Shown here one piece after another: positions 11,454 through 24,443 of a DNA stretch of 64,000 bases (the first letter of the stretch is position 1; the number at the start of each line of letters is the position of its first letter). A program made the position numbers and the translations under genes. The DNA lies in NCBI GenBank assembly GCA_011754535.1, contig JAAQVN010000001.1, positions 3,472,001 through 3,536,000 on the forward strand, read 5' to 3'. The notes below the pieces were generated by a model. The model ran no database searches. It was not told the origin of the DNA and saw only the letters and a program-made list of their open reading frames with translations. This DNA comes from Enterobacter asburiae (lineage in GTDB: Bacteria > Pseudomonadota > Gammaproteobacteria > Enterobacterales > Enterobacteriaceae).

Positions 11454-12029
11454 TTACTGCTTCCAGACTATTTTGCTCACTTTCCAGCTCTTCAGCGTGT
11501 CGTCAGACGGCATCAATCCTTCCGGGCCGCTCCAGGTTCCGGTGAAGACATAGCTGATGTGCTGGCTGCCTTCCGCCTTACATTCCACCGCAACGCCATC
11601 GTCTGAAGGGGCGCTGCTGCAGTTGCCAAAGGCCTGTTTATAAAGATCGCTAAACGGGGTGCCGACCTTTACGCCGCTGGCGGTCGGGATAGCATCGTCC
11701 AGCACCGCAATGTGGTTCACCGTCCCTTTATCGCCGTTAATTACCAGCGCCAGCTTGTCACCCTTCAGCGCTTCAAAGTAACGCACAATGTTGCCATTCT
11801 CGGTTTTCATCCCGCTACGCAGGCGGTAGTCTCTGCTCAGGGCATCCTGAATAGCGTCCTGATTGAGCGCGGTCGACGCGGTGATTTTTCCTACGCCCTG
11901 CTCGGTGACTTCGATGGAAGAGCCAAACCAGTTCCACGGATACGCAGCGGACCAGTTAATAGAAGAGAGCGTGGAACAGCCGGTCAACGCCAGCGGGAGA
12001 GCGCATAAAAGTAAACGCAGCGATTTCAT
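11454..12029 (-). CDS. yfeY: RpoE-regulated lipoprotein YfeY
   Basis: Predicted lipoprotein of 191 residues. The signal peptide with lipobox LTGC (residues 15-18) predicts lipidation at Cys18 and attachment to the envelope. The rest is a soluble periplasmic domain of unknown function. The E. coli homologue belongs to the sigma-E regulon, and a matching promoter is visible just upstream (12062-12089). Confidence 0.92.
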   Translation of the reverse strand: MKSLRLLLCALPLALTGCSTLSSINWSAAYPWNWFGSSIEVTEQGVGKITASTALNQDAIQDALSRDYRLRSGMKTENGNIVRYFEALKGDKLALVINGDKGTVNHIAVLDDAIPTASGVKVGTPFSDLYKQAFGNCSSAPSDDGVAVECKAEGSQHISYVFTGTWSGPEGLMPSDDTLKSWKVSKIVWKQ

Positions 12030-12061
12030 TGAAACGTCCTTTCTAATTAAATCAACGCTTG

Positions 12062-12089
12062 TTGGAGTGCGGCATCGGCAAAAAGTGCC
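12062..12089 (-). promoter_or_regulatory. Sigma-E-type promoter of yfeY
   Basis: On the minus strand GGCACTT-N16-TCCAA, one mismatch in each half from GGAACTT-N16-TCAAA. It places the transcript start about 28 bases before the yfeY ATG, inside the short gap after yfeZ. Confidence 0.6.
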
Positions 12090-12092
12090 GCG

Positions 12093-12542
12093 CTAATCTG
12101 ACTCTTGCGTAAAACAGGCGCGTAATCGGGGATTCGTCAGCAGCCACAGCAGCGCCACGATATCCGCCACCACCAGCGCGACGCCAATACCCGAAAGCGG
12201 TTCACCCAACCACCAGAGCACGGGTTGCCAGAACAGCAGCGCGAGCTGGGCGAGGATCAGCAGCCAGCGAAGGGCGCGCCACAGACGCGGGATTACGTGC
12301 CGCCGACCGCTGCATAAAAAAGCCACCACCGCCGGTACGCCCGGCAGTAAGCCGAGCCAGAAAGCATCGTGATCGGGATAAAAGAGATTCAGCAGCGTAT
12401 CGCCCTGCCCGCGCGAGGCGCCGGCCATCACAAACAGCACCCAGGTGCGGGCCTGCAGGAGCAAAACGCACCAGAATAAAAACGGCAGCCTGACGCGGCC
12501 CTGTGCATCAAAGTCAGCCGGGTGGATCTCAGTACTCTTCAT
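12093..12542 (-). CDS. yfeZ: DUF2919 family inner-membrane protein YfeZ
   Basis: 149-residue membrane protein of unknown function with about four hydrophobic segments (near residues 20-42, 65-85, 90-110 and 115-137). Its start overlaps the end of ypeA by 14 bases, so the two are probably translated together. Assigned from position and membrane pattern. Confidence 0.85.
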   Translation of the reverse strand: MKSTEIHPADFDAQGRVRLPFLFWCVLLLQARTWVLFVMAGASRGQGDTLLNLFYPDHDAFWLGLLPGVPAVVAFLCSGRRHVIPRLWRALRWLLILAQLALLFWQPVLWWLGEPLSGIGVALVVADIVALLWLLTNPRLRACFTQESD

Positions 12543-12954
12543 CTTCGATTAGACGCTTACCTAAGCTCAGCACGTCAGCGTGCTCATAGCCCAGACGTTC
12601 ATACATGCCCAGCACCACGTCGTTATCTTCCCGCACCATGATCTGAATTTTCGGACAGCCGCGGGCGATCAGCTTCTTCTCAAGCCGATTAAGCAGCGCG
12701 TTGGCGATGCCGCGCGCCCGGTATTCCGGGTGGACGCCCAGATAATAGGCCGAGCCGCGATGGCCATCGTAGCCGCCCATCACGGTACCGACGACCTCGC
12801 CGTTCACTTCCGCGACCAAAAACAGGCTAACGTCGTGATTCAGCTTACGTTCGATATCCATTTCCGGATCGTTCCACGGACGCAGCAGATCGCAGCGCTC
12901 CCAAAGGGTGATCACCTCTTCGAAATCTTCCTGGCGAAAAACGCGTATCTCCAT
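12529..12954 (-). CDS. ypeA: GNAT family N-acetyltransferase YpeA
   Basis: Predicted acetyl-CoA-dependent N-acetyltransferase, substrate unknown. 141 residues from MEIRVF, matching E. coli; the frame is open 21 codons further up, but the conserved start is the ATG at 12954. The acetyl-CoA pyrophosphate loop is [13 protein letters not shown] in the middle of the protein, and [12 protein letters not shown] is typical of the GNAT C-terminus. Confidence 0.94.
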   Translation of the reverse strand: MEIRVFRQEDFEEVITLWERCDLLRPWNDPEMDIERKLNHDVSLFLVAEVNGEVVGTVMGGYDGHRGSAYYLGVHPEYRARGIANALLNRLEKKLIARGCPKIQIMVREDNDVVLGMYERLGYEHADVLSLGKRLIEDEEY

Positions 12955-13166
12955 GGTATTAACCGCCTTTTCGGGTTTAAAAACAGTGATTATGGCGTGA
13001 ACGGGGCGTTTAGCCAATAACCGGGGAAAATCTCGCCAAAATTTGGCATAATGTCACTTTGTCACGTATTGAAATGAAAAGTAAAACAATTCTCAATAAG
13101 GACTGTCGTAACGGGAAACACGATACGATATAACACCAGGACCCCTTTTTTTAGTATTCAGGCCGC

Positions 13167-14941
<1,775 letters not shown>

Positions 14942-14942
14942 C

Positions 14943-15010
14943 TGCCGGATGGCGCTGCGCTTATCCGGCCTACTCAACCCGTAGGTCGGGTAAGCGAACG
15001 CGCCACCCGA
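14943..15010. repeat. REP/BIME element between hemF and maeB
   Basis: Two inverted REP-type units: TGCCGGATGGCGCTGCGC with TTATCCGGC, then GTAGGTCGGGTAAGC with GCCACCCGA. It lies in the 79-base gap between convergent hemF and maeB, where E. coli carries the eut operon. Confidence 0.8.
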
Positions 15011-15020
15011 CTCACAAGGC

Positions 15021-17300
15021 TTACAGCGGCTGCGTCTGCGCCTCAACCACAGCCAGCGCCACCATGTTCACGATGCGGCGCACGGAGGCAATCGGCGTTA
15101 ACACATGCACCGGTTTCGCCACGCCCATCAGCACCGGTCCTACGGTCACCCCTTCAGAGCTGGAGACACGCAGCAGGTTGTAGCTGATACGCGCCGCTTC
15201 CACGTTCGGCATAATCAGTATGTTCGCCGACCCCTTAAGCGGGCTGTCCGGCATACGTTCGTTACGAATGCTTTCCACCAGCGCGGCATCGCCGTGCATC
15301 TCCCCGTCAATCATCAACTCCGGCGCGCGCTCGCGCACCAGCTCCAGCGTCTGGCGCATTTTGCACGCCGCCGCCGATTTGGACGAACCGAAGTTAGAGT
15401 GCGACAGCAGCGCTACCTTCGGCTCGATACCAAAGCGACGCACCGTTTCCGCCGCCATCACGGTGATCTCCGCCAGCTCGTCCGGGGACGGATCGTCGTT
15501 AACGTAGGTGTCAGCAATAAAGGTGTTGCCGCTCGGCAGCAGCAGCGCGTTCATCGCCCCGGCGGTGTGGACGCCGTCGCGATAGCCGAAGATCTCCTGC
15601 ACCACGCTAAAGTGCTCGTGGTAGTCGCCGATGGTGCCGCAGATCAGCGCATCCGCCTCGCCGCGATGGACCATGATCGCGCCGATCACCGTCGTGTTGC
15701 TGATAACGGCTTTCTGCGCCTGCTCCTGGGTGATCCCCCGGCGCTTCATGATCGCGTAGTATTCGCTCCAGTACTCTTTGAAGCGCGGATCGGATTCGTT
15801 GTTCACGATCTCGAAGTCCACGCCCGGCTTAATCTGCAGGCCCAGCTTCTGGATCCGCATCTCGATCACGCTCGGACGACCGATCAGGATCGGCTTCGCC
15901 AGCCCTAAGGTGATCAGCTCCTGGGTAGCGTGCAGCACGCGCGCCTCTTCACCTTCCGCCAGCACCACGCGCTTCGCGTCTGCGCGGGCCTGAGAGAAGA
16001 TCGGCTTCATGAACAGGTTGGTTTTATAGACAAACTCGGTGAGCTTATCGACGTAAGCGTCGAAATCCTGAATCGGACGCGTTGCCACGCCGGAGTCCAT
16101 CGCCGCTTTGGCGACGGCTGGCGCAATTTTGACAATCAAACGCGGGTCGAACGGTTTTGGAATGATGTAGTCCGGGCCAAAGCTTAGATCCTGATCCCCG
16201 TACGCGGAGGCGACCACTTCGCTCTGCTCGGCGTGGGCCAGCTCGGCGATGGCGTGAACGGCGGCAAGCTTCATCTCTTCATTGATCGCCGTCGCGCCAA
16301 CGTCCAGCGCGCCGCGGAAGATGAACGGGAAGCAGAGCACGTTGTTGACCTGGTTCGGGTAGTCCGAGCGGCCGGTACAGATAATGGCGTCTTCGCGCAC
16401 CGCTTTCGCCAGCGGCGGCAGAATTTCCGGCTCCGGGTTCGCCAGGGCCAGAATCATCGGCGCGCGGGCCATTTTCTTCACCATCTCCTGGGTCAGCACT
16501 TTCGGGCCTGAACAGCCGAGGAAGATATCCGCGCCGTCAATCACGTCCTCAAGCGTACGTTTGCCGTCGTCCTCCACCGCATACGCCGCTTTGGTTTCCG
16601 CCATGTTCGGCTCGCGGTCTTTGTAGATAACGCCCTTAGAGTCGCAGACCACGATATTGTGTTTCTGCATCCCCAGCGCCACCAGCAGGTTCATACAGGC
16701 GATAGCCGCGGCGCCTGCGCCAGAAACCACCATGCGCACGTCGGAGAGGTTTTTCTCCACCACGCGCAGGCCGTTCAGAATGGCGGCGGTGCTGATAATC
16801 GCCGTCCCGTGCTGGTCGTCATGGAACACGGGAATGTTCATACGCTCACGCAGCTTCTGCTCGATATAGAAACATTCCGGCGCTTTGATGTCTTCCAGGT
16901 TGATCCCGCCGAAGGTCGGCTCCAGCGCGGCTACCACGTTGATGAATTTATCGGGATCGAGTTCGTCCACTTCGATATCGAACACGTCGATACCGGCAAA
17001 TTTCTTGAACAGTACGCCCTTCCCTTCCATCACCGGTTTACCGGCCAGTGCACCAATGTTGCCCAGGCCCAGCACCGCCGTCCCGTTAGAGATAACGGCG
17101 ACAAGGTTACCGCGCGCGGTGTATTTGTAGGCCGCAAGCGGGTCTTTTTCGATTTCCAGACACGGTGCCGCTACGCCCGGCGAGTAGGCCAGCGCCAGAT
17201 CCCGCTGCGTCGCCAGCGGCTTGGTTGGGGAAACCTGAATTTTACCGGGGACGGGGAACTCGTGAAAATCGAGGGCACTCTGTTTCAACTGCTCATCCAT
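15021..17300 (-). CDS. maeB: NADP-dependent malic enzyme
   Basis: Oxidatively decarboxylates malate to pyruvate, making NADPH. The 759 residues match E. coli MaeB. The N-terminal part (about 1-430) is the malic-enzyme fold with [18 protein letters not shown] and the Rossmann loop [11 protein letters not shown]. The C-terminal part (about 430-759) resembles phosphotransacetylase, thought to bind acetyl-CoA as a regulator. Divergent from talA. Confidence 0.98.
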   Translation of the reverse strand: MDEQLKQSALDFHEFPVPGKIQVSPTKPLATQRDLALAYSPGVAAPCLEIEKDPLAAYKYTARGNLVAVISNGTAVLGLGNIGALAGKPVMEGKGVLFKKFAGIDVFDIEVDELDPDKFINVVAALEPTFGGINLEDIKAPECFYIEQKLRERMNIPVFHDDQHGTAIISTAAILNGLRVVEKNLSDVRMVVSGAGAAAIACMNLLVALGMQKHNIVVCDSKGVIYKDREPNMAETKAAYAVEDDGKRTLEDVIDGADIFLGCSGPKVLTQEMVKKMARAPMILALANPEPEILPPLAKAVREDAIICTGRSDYPNQVNNVLCFPFIFRGALDVGATAINEEMKLAAVHAIAELAHAEQSEVVASAYGDQDLSFGPDYIIPKPFDPRLIVKIAPAVAKAAMDSGVATRPIQDFDAYVDKLTEFVYKTNLFMKPIFSQARADAKRVVLAEGEEARVLHATQELITLGLAKPILIGRPSVIEMRIQKLGLQIKPGVDFEIVNNESDPRFKEYWSEYYAIMKRRGITQEQAQKAVISNTTVIGAIMVHRGEADALICGTIGDYHEHFSVVQEIFGYRDGVHTAGAMNALLLPSGNTFIADTYVNDDPSPDELAEITVMAAETVRRFGIEPKVALLSHSNFGSSKSAAACKMRQTLELVRERAPELMIDGEMHGDAALVESIRNERMPDSPLKGSANILIMPNVEAARISYNLLRVSSSEGVTVGPVLMGVAKPVHVLTPIASVRRIVNMVALAVVEAQTQPL

Positions 17301-17498
17301 CTTATTTTTCCTTTCACGTATCGATCAAAAGGGTGACGTAAGCGATCCTGATGCACACCCTGGTGTGCCGCCTAGTATCGCCTCAGGACAGCGCATAAAC
17401 TTTGAAGGCTGCCAAACTCTCACCATCACACATTAAAAATTGTTATCAATTTATAACAGCCATGTTACCCGTCTCAAAAGCAATGCCTGCCCCGTCTG

Positions 17499-17505
17499 CT
17501 ATGCT
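17499..17505 (+). promoter_or_regulatory. Possible sigma-S-type -10 element of talA
   Basis: TGCTATGCT resembles the extended -10 (CTATACT with TG) favoured by RpoS, and talA is RpoS-dependent in E. coli. No convincing -35 is present, as is common for such promoters. The spacing to the talA ATG leaves a leader of about 80 bases. Confidence 0.35.
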
Positions 17506-17589
17506 TTTTTGTTAAGTCCATCATGATTTTCTCAGAAGTGTGAACTAACGCACTCATCTAACTCTTTTATTTCCAAGGAGTAATGATTT

Positions 17590-18540
17590 ATGAACCAGCT
17601 AGACGGCATCAAACAATTCACCACCGTGGTTGCAGACAGCGGCGATATCGAGTCGATTCGCCACTATCAGCCGGAGGACGCGACCACCAACCCTTCGCTG
17701 CTTCTGAAAGCGGCGGGGCTTGCCCACTTTAGCCATCTGATTGATGACGCGATTGCCTACGGTAAACAGCGCGGGAAAACACAGGAACAGCAGGTTGCTG
17801 AAGCCAGCGATAAGCTGGCGGTTAATTTTGGTGCGGAAATTCTGAAAAGCATTCCGGGGCGCGTTTCGACAGAAGTGGATGCCCGCCTCTCATTCGATCA
17901 GGAAAAGAGTATTCACAAAGCGCGCCGCCTGGTGGAGCTCTACCAGGAGCAGGGGATCGATAAGTCACGCATTCTGATCAAGCTCGCGTCCACATGGGAA
18001 GGCATCCGCGCGGCGGAGATTCTGGAAAAAGAGGGGATCCACTGCAACCTGACGCTGCTGTTCTCGTTTGCCCAGGCGCGCGCCTGTGCCGAAGCGGGCG
18101 TGTTTCTGATCTCGCCGTTTGTCGGGCGCATCTACGACTGGTATCAGGCGAAACAGCCGATGGATCCGTACGTGGTAGAGGAAGACCCTGGCGTGAAGTC
18201 GGTGCGTAATATCTACGATTATTACAAGCAGCACCGCTACGAAACCATCGTGATGGGCGCCAGCTTCCGCCGCACCGAGCAGATCCTCGCGCTCGCAGGC
18301 TGCGACCGTCTGACCATTTCCCCCGATCTGCTGAAAAAGCTGCAGGAGAGCGACGAAACGGTGATCCGCAAACTGGTGCCTACCTCTACTGTACTGCCAA
18401 AACCGAAAGCCATGACCGAAGCGGAGTTCCGCTGGGAGCACAATCAGGACCCTATGGCCGTAGAAAAACTGGCTGACGGCATCCGCCAGTTCGCCGTCGA
18501 CCAGCGCAAACTTGAAGATCTTCTCGCCGCCAAACTTTAA
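17590..18540 (+). CDS. talA: Transaldolase A
   Basis: Pentose-phosphate enzyme that moves a dihydroxyacetone unit between sugar phosphates. 316 residues, as in E. coli. The Schiff-base lysine lies in [11 protein letters not shown] (about residue 131), with [12 protein letters not shown] near 29-41 and the C-terminal SPDLLKKL region. AAGGAG precedes the start. It is followed by tktB after 19 bases, giving the usual stationary-phase talA-tktB pair. Confidence 0.98.
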   Translation: MNQLDGIKQFTTVVADSGDIESIRHYQPEDATTNPSLLLKAAGLAHFSHLIDDAIAYGKQRGKTQEQQVAEASDKLAVNFGAEILKSIPGRVSTEVDARLSFDQEKSIHKARRLVELYQEQGIDKSRILIKLASTWEGIRAAEILEKEGIHCNLTLLFSFAQARACAEAGVFLISPFVGRIYDWYQAKQPMDPYVVEEDPGVKSVRNIYDYYKQHRYETIVMGASFRRTEQILALAGCDRLTISPDLLKKLQESDETVIRKLVPTSTVLPKPKAMTEAEFRWEHNQDPMAVEKLADGIRQFAVDQRKLEDLLAAKL

Positions 18541-18559
18541 CCTTGCCACGGAGTGAACT

Positions 18560-20548
18560 ATGTCCCGTAAAGAGCTCGCCAACGCCATTCGCGCCCTCAG
18601 TATGGATGCCGTACAAAAAGCCAATTCCGGCCACCCTGGCGCCCCGATGGGAATGGCCGATATTGCCGAAGTGCTGTGGAACGACTTTCTGAAGCACAAC
18701 CCCACAGACCCAACCTGGTACGACCGCGACCGTTTTATTCTCTCCAACGGCCACGCCTCGATGCTGCTCTACAGCCTGCTGCACCTTTCCGGCTACGATC
18801 TGCCGCTGGAAGAGCTGAAAAACTTCCGCCAGCTGCACTCTAAAACGCCGGGCCACCCGGAGATCGGCTATACCCCGGGCGTGGAAACCACCACCGGCCC
18901 GCTGGGTCAGGGTCTGGCGAATGCCGTCGGTCTTGCGATTGCCGAGCGCACGCTGGCGGCGCAGTTTAACCAGCCGGACCATCAGATTGTCGACCACTAC
19001 ACGTATGTCTTTATGGGTGACGGCTGCCTGATGGAGGGGATCTCCCACGAGGTCTGCTCGCTGGCGGGCACGCTGGGGCTCGGGAAGCTGATTGGCTTCT
19101 ACGACCACAACGGCATCTCCATCGACGGGGAAACCGAGGGCTGGTTTACCGACGACACGGCGAAACGCTTTGAGGCCTACCACTGGCACGTGGTGCACGA
19201 GATCGACGGCCACGATCCTGAGGCGGTGAAAAAAGCGATTCAGGAAGCGCAGAGCGTGAAGGACAAACCGTCCCTGATTATCTGTCGCACCACCATCGGC
19301 TTCGGCTCGCCGAACAAAGCGGGCAAGGAAGAGGCGCACGGCGCGGCGCTGGGCGAAGAGGAAGTGGCGTTAACCCGCCAGAAGCTGGGCTGGAAGTATC
19401 CGCCATTTGAGATCCCGAAAGAGATCTACAGAGCATGGGATGCCCGCGAAGCGGGTGAAAAAGCCCAGCAGGCGTGGAACGAAAAATTTGCCGCCTACAA
19501 AAAAGCGCACCCGGAGCTGGCGGCCGAGTTTTCCCGCCGCATGAGCAGCGGCCTGCCGGAGGACTGGGACGATAAAACCCAGGCGATGATTGAAAACCTG
19601 CAGTCCAACCCGGCGAAAATCGCCACCCGTAAGGCGTCGCAAAATACCCTCAACGCCATCGGCCCAATCCTGCCTGAGCTGCTCGGCGGCTCGGCGGATT
19701 TGGCGCCAAGTAACCTGACCATCTGGTCCGGCTCGAAATCACTGAAAGAGGATATTGCCGGGAACTACATCCACTACGGCGTGCGCGAGTTCGGCATGAC
19801 CGCGATTGCCAACGGCATCGCCCATCACGGCGGCTTCGTGCCCTACACCGCCACCTTCCTGATGTTCGTCGAGTACGCCCGAAACGCGGCGCGCATGGCG
19901 GCGCTGATGAAGGCCCGGCAGATCATGGTCTACACCCACGACTCCATCGGCCTGGGGGAAGATGGCCCGACGCACCAGGCGGTGGAACAGCTGGCGAGCC
20001 TGCGCTTAACGCCAAACTTCAGCACCTGGCGTCCGTGCGACCAGGTGGAAGCGGCGGTGGGCTGGAAGCTGGCGGTTGAGCGCCACAACGGCCCCACGGC
20101 GCTGATCCTGTCGCGCCAGAACCTGGCGCAGATCGAGCGCACCCCGGAGCAGGTTAAAAACATCGCCCGTGGCGGGTACATCCTGAAAGACAGCGGCGGC
20201 AAGCCGGACGTGATCCTGATTGCCACCGGTTCCGAGGTGGAAATTACGGTGAAAGCGGCGGAGAAACTGACCGCCGAAGGCCACGCGGTGCGCGTTGTGT
20301 CCCTGCCTTCAACGGATATCTTTGACGCCCAGGATGAGGCGTATCGGGAATCGGTGCTGCCGTCCAACGTCGCGGCACGCGTGGCGGTGGAAGCGGGTAT
20401 TGCCGACTACTGGTATAAATACGTGGGGCTAAAAGGAGCGATTGTTGGCATGCGGGGTTACGGTGAATCGGCACCTGCCGACAAGCTCTTCCCGTACTTC
20501 GGCTTTACCGTTGAGAACGTGGTGGAGAAGGCGCTGAGCGTGCTGTAG
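18560..20548 (+). CDS. tktB: Transketolase 2
   Basis: Thiamine-diphosphate enzyme of the pentose-phosphate pathway. 662 residues, a few less than E. coli TktB. The ThDP motif starts GDGCLMEGI near residue 155 and ends in YDHNGISID. Substrate histidines appear in SGHPGAPMG and SNGHASML, and the pyrimidine domain contains [11 protein letters not shown]. Placement next to talA favours TktB over TktA. Confidence 0.97.
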   Translation: MSRKELANAIRALSMDAVQKANSGHPGAPMGMADIAEVLWNDFLKHNPTDPTWYDRDRFILSNGHASMLLYSLLHLSGYDLPLEELKNFRQLHSKTPGHPEIGYTPGVETTTGPLGQGLANAVGLAIAERTLAAQFNQPDHQIVDHYTYVFMGDGCLMEGISHEVCSLAGTLGLGKLIGFYDHNGISIDGETEGWFTDDTAKRFEAYHWHVVHEIDGHDPEAVKKAIQEAQSVKDKPSLIICRTTIGFGSPNKAGKEEAHGAALGEEEVALTRQKLGWKYPPFEIPKEIYRAWDAREAGEKAQQAWNEKFAAYKKAHPELAAEFSRRMSSGLPEDWDDKTQAMIENLQSNPAKIATRKASQNTLNAIGPILPELLGGSADLAPSNLTIWSGSKSLKEDIAGNYIHYGVREFGMTAIANGIAHHGGFVPYTATFLMFVEYARNAARMAALMKARQIMVYTHDSIGLGEDGPTHQAVEQLASLRLTPNFSTWRPCDQVEAAVGWKLAVERHNGPTALILSRQNLAQIERTPEQVKNIARGGYILKDSGGKPDVILIATGSEVEITVKAAEKLTAEGHAVRVVSLPSTDIFDAQDEAYRESVLPSNVAARVAVEAGIADYWYKYVGLKGAIVGMRGYGESAPADKLFPYFGFTVENVVEKALSVL

Positions 20549-20560
20549 TGCGTTCTTCGT

Positions 20561-20621
20561 TGCCGGGTGGCGCTGTCGCTTACCCGGCCTACGGTTCGAG
20601 GTTTTCTAAGCCGCCACCCGG
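20561..20621. repeat. REP/BIME element between tktB and ypfG
   Basis: GCCGGGTGGCGCTGTCGC / TTACCCGGCCTACGG followed by the inverted unit ending GCCGCCACCCGG. It fills the gap between two convergent genes. Confidence 0.8.
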
Positions 20622-20626
20622 TAAAA

Positions 20627-21670
20627 CTAGCGGGTGATCCACAGCGTGGGCCAGGCGTCTGGCCCATTCCAGCTATCGCAGCTTGGCTCTTCCGCATAGC
20701 GCACCAGGCGGAAGCGCTGGCCGTCAAAACGCCAGCGCGTCTGGATCCCGCAGTCCCCGATACCGCGTCCCAGCGCCAGCGTCGTCAGCTCGCGCGTTTT
20801 TTCATCAAAGCTGGCGTTCATCAGCTCCATGTCGCTGCTCTGGCTGGAGGGGGTAAACGGCAGACGTAACCTGACGCTGCGGGCAGTGAACGGTTTTTTA
20901 CGTGATACCAGCCACGCCAGATCGACCGTGTTATAGGCTCCTGCCTCACAGCTGACGATTAACAGCGCTTTGTCGTCAGTTAATGCGGTGACGCGTACTT
21001 CACGGCGGTTAGGATCCAGCGAGCACTGGCTGTTGTTCATCCGCCAGGTTCCATAATCCAGCAGATCGTTCAGCTCGCTATGCGTCAGCGGCGTCGGCGT
21101 CGGGTTCACCACGGCCACCTTTTTTAATGCTGGTGCAGGAGGCACGCTTAGCGGCGGGCTATCCCCTTTTTTAATCCATGCCGTTTCGCTGCCAACGCGC
21201 TTCTGCTGGGCGTCGATAAACAGCAGCGCCGCCTTCAGCCCGACCAGCGAAATCGTCTGCTTCCCCCCGCGCAGGGTCAGCGCCTGCCCTTCCTGAATAG
21301 TTTTCAGAAATGCGTTGAGGGTACCCGTATCGTCGGTCTTGAGATGCCAGGGCGTTAACTGCCAGTGCTGTGAATTGAGTTTTAGCGGAACGTTGTCGAG
21401 CAGAAGGCGCGGGGCGATGTCCGGCTCTTTTACCGGAGGGGCCGAAAGCCCGCCGAGATCGATGCGCAGGCTGGCGTCCGTTTTCGCGCCGGCGCTACGG
21501 CTCAGCGTCATAACCAGACCGCGATGTTCCCCCGTATTCCGGGCAACACAAAAATTCTGGTTATTGCAGGTGACCTGCCAGTCTGAGAAAGACTGCTGCG
21601 CAGGTGCCGCCCACACCAGAGGCACGGGTAGCACGCAGAAAAAGAAGAGAAGCAAAACGCAGTAGCGCAT
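20627..21670 (-). CDS. ypfG: DUF1176 family protein YpfG
   Basis: Exported protein of unknown function. From the ATG at 21670 it has 347 residues, equal to E. coli YpfG; a GTG three codons up is less likely. The signal peptide MRYCVLLLFFFCVLPVPLVWAA is hydrophobic and ends near residue 22. The mature part starts QQSFSDWQVTCNNQNFCVARN, with several Cys that could form disulfides in the periplasm. Confidence 0.9.
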   Translation of the reverse strand: MRYCVLLLFFFCVLPVPLVWAAPAQQSFSDWQVTCNNQNFCVARNTGEHRGLVMTLSRSAGAKTDASLRIDLGGLSAPPVKEPDIAPRLLLDNVPLKLNSQHWQLTPWHLKTDDTGTLNAFLKTIQEGQALTLRGGKQTISLVGLKAALLFIDAQQKRVGSETAWIKKGDSPPLSVPPAPALKKVAVVNPTPTPLTHSELNDLLDYGTWRMNNSQCSLDPNRREVRVTALTDDKALLIVSCEAGAYNTVDLAWLVSRKKPFTARSVRLRLPFTPSSQSSDMELMNASFDEKTRELTTLALGRGIGDCGIQTRWRFDGQRFRLVRYAEEPSCDSWNGPDAWPTLWITR

Positions 21671-21776
21671 GAATGGCACAGCCCCGGAAACGAAAAGGTC
21701 AATCTGGGGCGTATCTTCGTGCCCAGCGCGGGCGGGCTCAATCGGATTTATCGGATAGATTTATCTGAAATGCAGG

Positions 21777-22370
21777 CTATTGCGACATCGGTTTGGGGTT
21801 CATTAACCCGCTGGTTTGTAGATATTGCAACAGGATCACCGCTTTACCGTCGCGGATCTCGCCGCTTTTCACCATCTCAACGGCCTGAGCGAAAGGCATT
21901 TCCAGCACTTCAATATCTTCATCCTCCACGCCGCCACCGCGATGCGTGCGCTGGGCATCGGTATATTCCGCAATGAAGAAATGGACCAGCTCGGTCACGC
22001 CGCCAGGTGACATGAAAAGCTCAAAGACTTTTTGCACCGCGCCCACTTCAAAACCGGTCTCCTCGACGGCCTCCTTGCGGATGCAGACTTCCGGTTCATC
22101 GTCATCAAGCAGGCCGGCGCAGGTTTCAATCAGACGCCCGTCCGCGTTGCCGTTGACCCAGGTCGCGACCCGAAACTGGCGAATCAGCACCACGCTTTGC
22201 TTTTCACGATTATACAGCAGAATGGTTGCGCCATTGCCCCGGTCGTAGACTTCGCGTTTGTGGCGAATCACGTCACCGTTCTTACGGGTTAAATCGTAAG
22301 TGATATTCCGCAGGACAAAGTAATTTTCAGAGAGGATTTTGTCTTTGATAACGGTAATGTTCAGGGACAT
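21777..22370 (-). CDS. nudK: GDP-mannose pyrophosphatase NudK
   Basis: Nudix hydrolase that cleaves GDP-mannose to mannose 1-phosphate and GMP. 197 residues, against 191 in E. coli. The Nudix box lies around [20 protein letters not shown], with KEAVEETG in place of the usual REUxEExG, as in the E. coli enzyme. In K-12 aegA lies between nudK and narQ; it is absent here. Confidence 0.95.
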   Translation of the reverse strand: MSLNITVIKDKILSENYFVLRNITYDLTRKNGDVIRHKREVYDRGNGATILLYNREKQSVVLIRQFRVATWVNGNADGRLIETCAGLLDDDEPEVCIRKEAVEETGFEVGAVQKVFELFMSPGGVTELVHFFIAEYTDAQRTHRGGGVEDEDIEVLEMPFAQAVEMVKSGEIRDGKAVILLQYLQTSGLMNPKPMSQ

Positions 22371-22606
22371 ACGGGCTCCACGGCAAAATGAGTCTGTTTA
22401 TACTACGCCGTGAAGCCCGCTTTGTCGCCCGTCGATTAAGACGGCGCGTCTCTTCTCGTCAGATTTCATGTTAATCCCCAAAGCGGCTTTTGGATCAATA
22501 ACCTTATTTTTAGTATGAATAAGCTATTTGCTCACTACCGCGTTATCAGGCAATGTACAACTGCCCGTAACCTGTGGCAGAGCCATTTTATTCAGAGAGC
22601 CGTTCC

Positions 22607-24301
22607 GTGACCGTTAAACGCCCCGTTTCCGGAAGCCTTGCCTGGGCTTTCTTTTCGATCATTGCCCTGTCCGTGCTGACCAGCACCGTCGCGCTGCTGA
22701 CGCTTGCCAGCAGCCAGCGTGATGCCGAAGCCATTAACATTGCGGGTTCGCTGCGCATGCAGAGCTACCGCCTCGGCTACGAGATGCAGCGCAACAGCCC
22801 CTCCCTTAAGGCGCATCTTGAGAACTGGCAGCAGACGTTAAGCGCGCCTTCCCTGGAGAAGCTGAACCGCTGGTACGTCCCGGAAAACGTCAAGGCGCGC
22901 TATCAGCAGCTGCATGTGGCCTGGCGGGAAATGGATAAGCACATCGCCCGCGGCGACAGCGCATGGTATGACGCTAACATTGAGGATTTTGTCGGCCGCA
23001 TTGATGCCTTTGTTCTCGCCCTCCAGCACTACACCGAAAATAAAATCCAGACGGTGACCCTTCTCTCTCTGGTTGGCGCGCTCGGGATCCTGCTGCTGAC
23101 GCTGTTTACCCTGCGGCGCATCCGCCGCCAGGTGGTGTTGCCACTGAACAACCTGGTGGCCGCCAGTGAACGGATTGAGCGAGGTGAATTTACCACCCCG
23201 GCGCCGGACACCGCGCTGCCCAACGAGCTGGGCCAGCTTTCCCGCGCCTTCAACCATATGTCGGGCGAGCTACATACTCTCTATCGGTCGCTCGAAGCCT
23301 CCGTCGCGGAAAAGACGCGGCATTTGCATGAAGCCCACCAGCAGCTCGACATGCTGTTCAAATGCTCTCAGGCGCTGAATACCGGACAGATTGACAGCCT
23401 GTGCTTCCGGCATATTTTACAGATTGTCCATGAATACACGCAGATGAATTACCTGGAGCTACGCACCAGCGACGACTGGCGGCTGTGTGAAGGGACAGAG
23501 GTGAGCGGCATTTCTCTGCAAACCCTGCCGGTGCTGATGCAGGACACCCTTTACGGCGAGCTGCGCTGGCAAAGCGAGACGGGCAGCGTTCCTCTTCCGC
23601 TGATGAGAAGTGTCGCGACCATGCTCGGGCGCGGGCTGTACTTTAACCAGGCGCAGAAACACTACCAGCAGCTGCTGCTGATGGAGGAGCGCGCCACCAT
23701 CGCCCGCGAGCTGCATGACTCGCTGGCGCAGGTACTCTCCTATCTGCGGATCCAGCTCACGCTGCTTAAACACGCCGTGCCGGCGGAAAATGCCCCCGCG
23801 CAGACCATCATCACCGACTTCTCCCGCGAGCTGAACAACGCCTGGCAGCAGCTGCGCGAACTGCTGACCACCTTCCGCCTGACGCTAAACCATGCGAATT
23901 TACCCGCGGCGCTTCAGGAGTCCCTCGATGCCCTGCAGAGCCAAACGCAGGCGAAGCTGTACCTCGACTGCCGCCTCTCCTCGCTGGCGCTTGACGCGCA
24001 GAAGCAGGTGCATTTGCTGCAGATCGTGCGGGAGGCCGTCCTGAATGCGATTAAGCACGCGCAGGCCAGCGAGATCACCGTCAGCTGCGTAACCGCCGTG
24101 GACGGCACGCACAACGTCAGCATTCGTGACAACGGCATCGGAATTGGCGAGGCCAGCGAACCGCCGGGACACTACGGGCTGAACATTATGCGAGAACGCG
24201 CGCAACGGCTCGGCGGAATGCTGCACTTCTCGCAGCCGCAAAACGGCGGAACGCAGGTCAGCGTGACGTTCCCCACACCCGCGCCGTTAACAGGTAAATA
24301 A
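22607..24301 (+). CDS. narQ: Nitrate/nitrite sensor histidine kinase NarQ
   Basis: Inner-membrane sensor that phosphorylates NarL/NarP in response to nitrate and nitrite. I chose the GTG at 22607 because VTVKRPVSGSLAWAFF aligns with the E. coli start, giving 564 residues; the frame is open to a GTG at 22574. Order: TM1 (about 10-35), the periplasmic P-box SLRMQSYRLGYEMQ, TM2 (about 145-165), HAMP, a central cysteine/GAF-like region, the HisKA_3 helix EERATIARELHDSLAQV with the phosphorylated His, and the ATPase motif DNGIGIGEA. Confidence 0.96.
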   Translation: MTVKRPVSGSLAWAFFSIIALSVLTSTVALLTLASSQRDAEAINIAGSLRMQSYRLGYEMQRNSPSLKAHLENWQQTLSAPSLEKLNRWYVPENVKARYQQLHVAWREMDKHIARGDSAWYDANIEDFVGRIDAFVLALQHYTENKIQTVTLLSLVGALGILLLTLFTLRRIRRQVVLPLNNLVAASERIERGEFTTPAPDTALPNELGQLSRAFNHMSGELHTLYRSLEASVAEKTRHLHEAHQQLDMLFKCSQALNTGQIDSLCFRHILQIVHEYTQMNYLELRTSDDWRLCEGTEVSGISLQTLPVLMQDTLYGELRWQSETGSVPLPLMRSVATMLGRGLYFNQAQKHYQQLLLMEERATIARELHDSLAQVLSYLRIQLTLLKHAVPAENAPAQTIITDFSRELNNAWQQLRELLTTFRLTLNHANLPAALQESLDALQSQTQAKLYLDCRLSSLALDAQKQVHLLQIVREAVLNAIKHAQASEITVSCVTAVDGTHNVSIRDNGIGIGEASEPPGHYGLNIMRERAQRLGGMLHFSQPQNGGTQVSVTFPTPAPLTGK

Positions 24302-24323
24302 CGGTAAAGGGGGAAGCGCCGGG

Positions 24324-24372
<49 letters not shown>

Positions 24373-24443
24373 CTGGGCCTTGCCGCTAAAGTGATGCGGG
24401 CAATAAACAATAATGACGTGCAGCAAAACGAGGTCACTTTTCC

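Noticed and set aside
18452..19339. A long minus-strand frame across the talA/tktB junction
   Set aside because: Spans the sense talA end and tktB start, both well supported; no protein family recognised.
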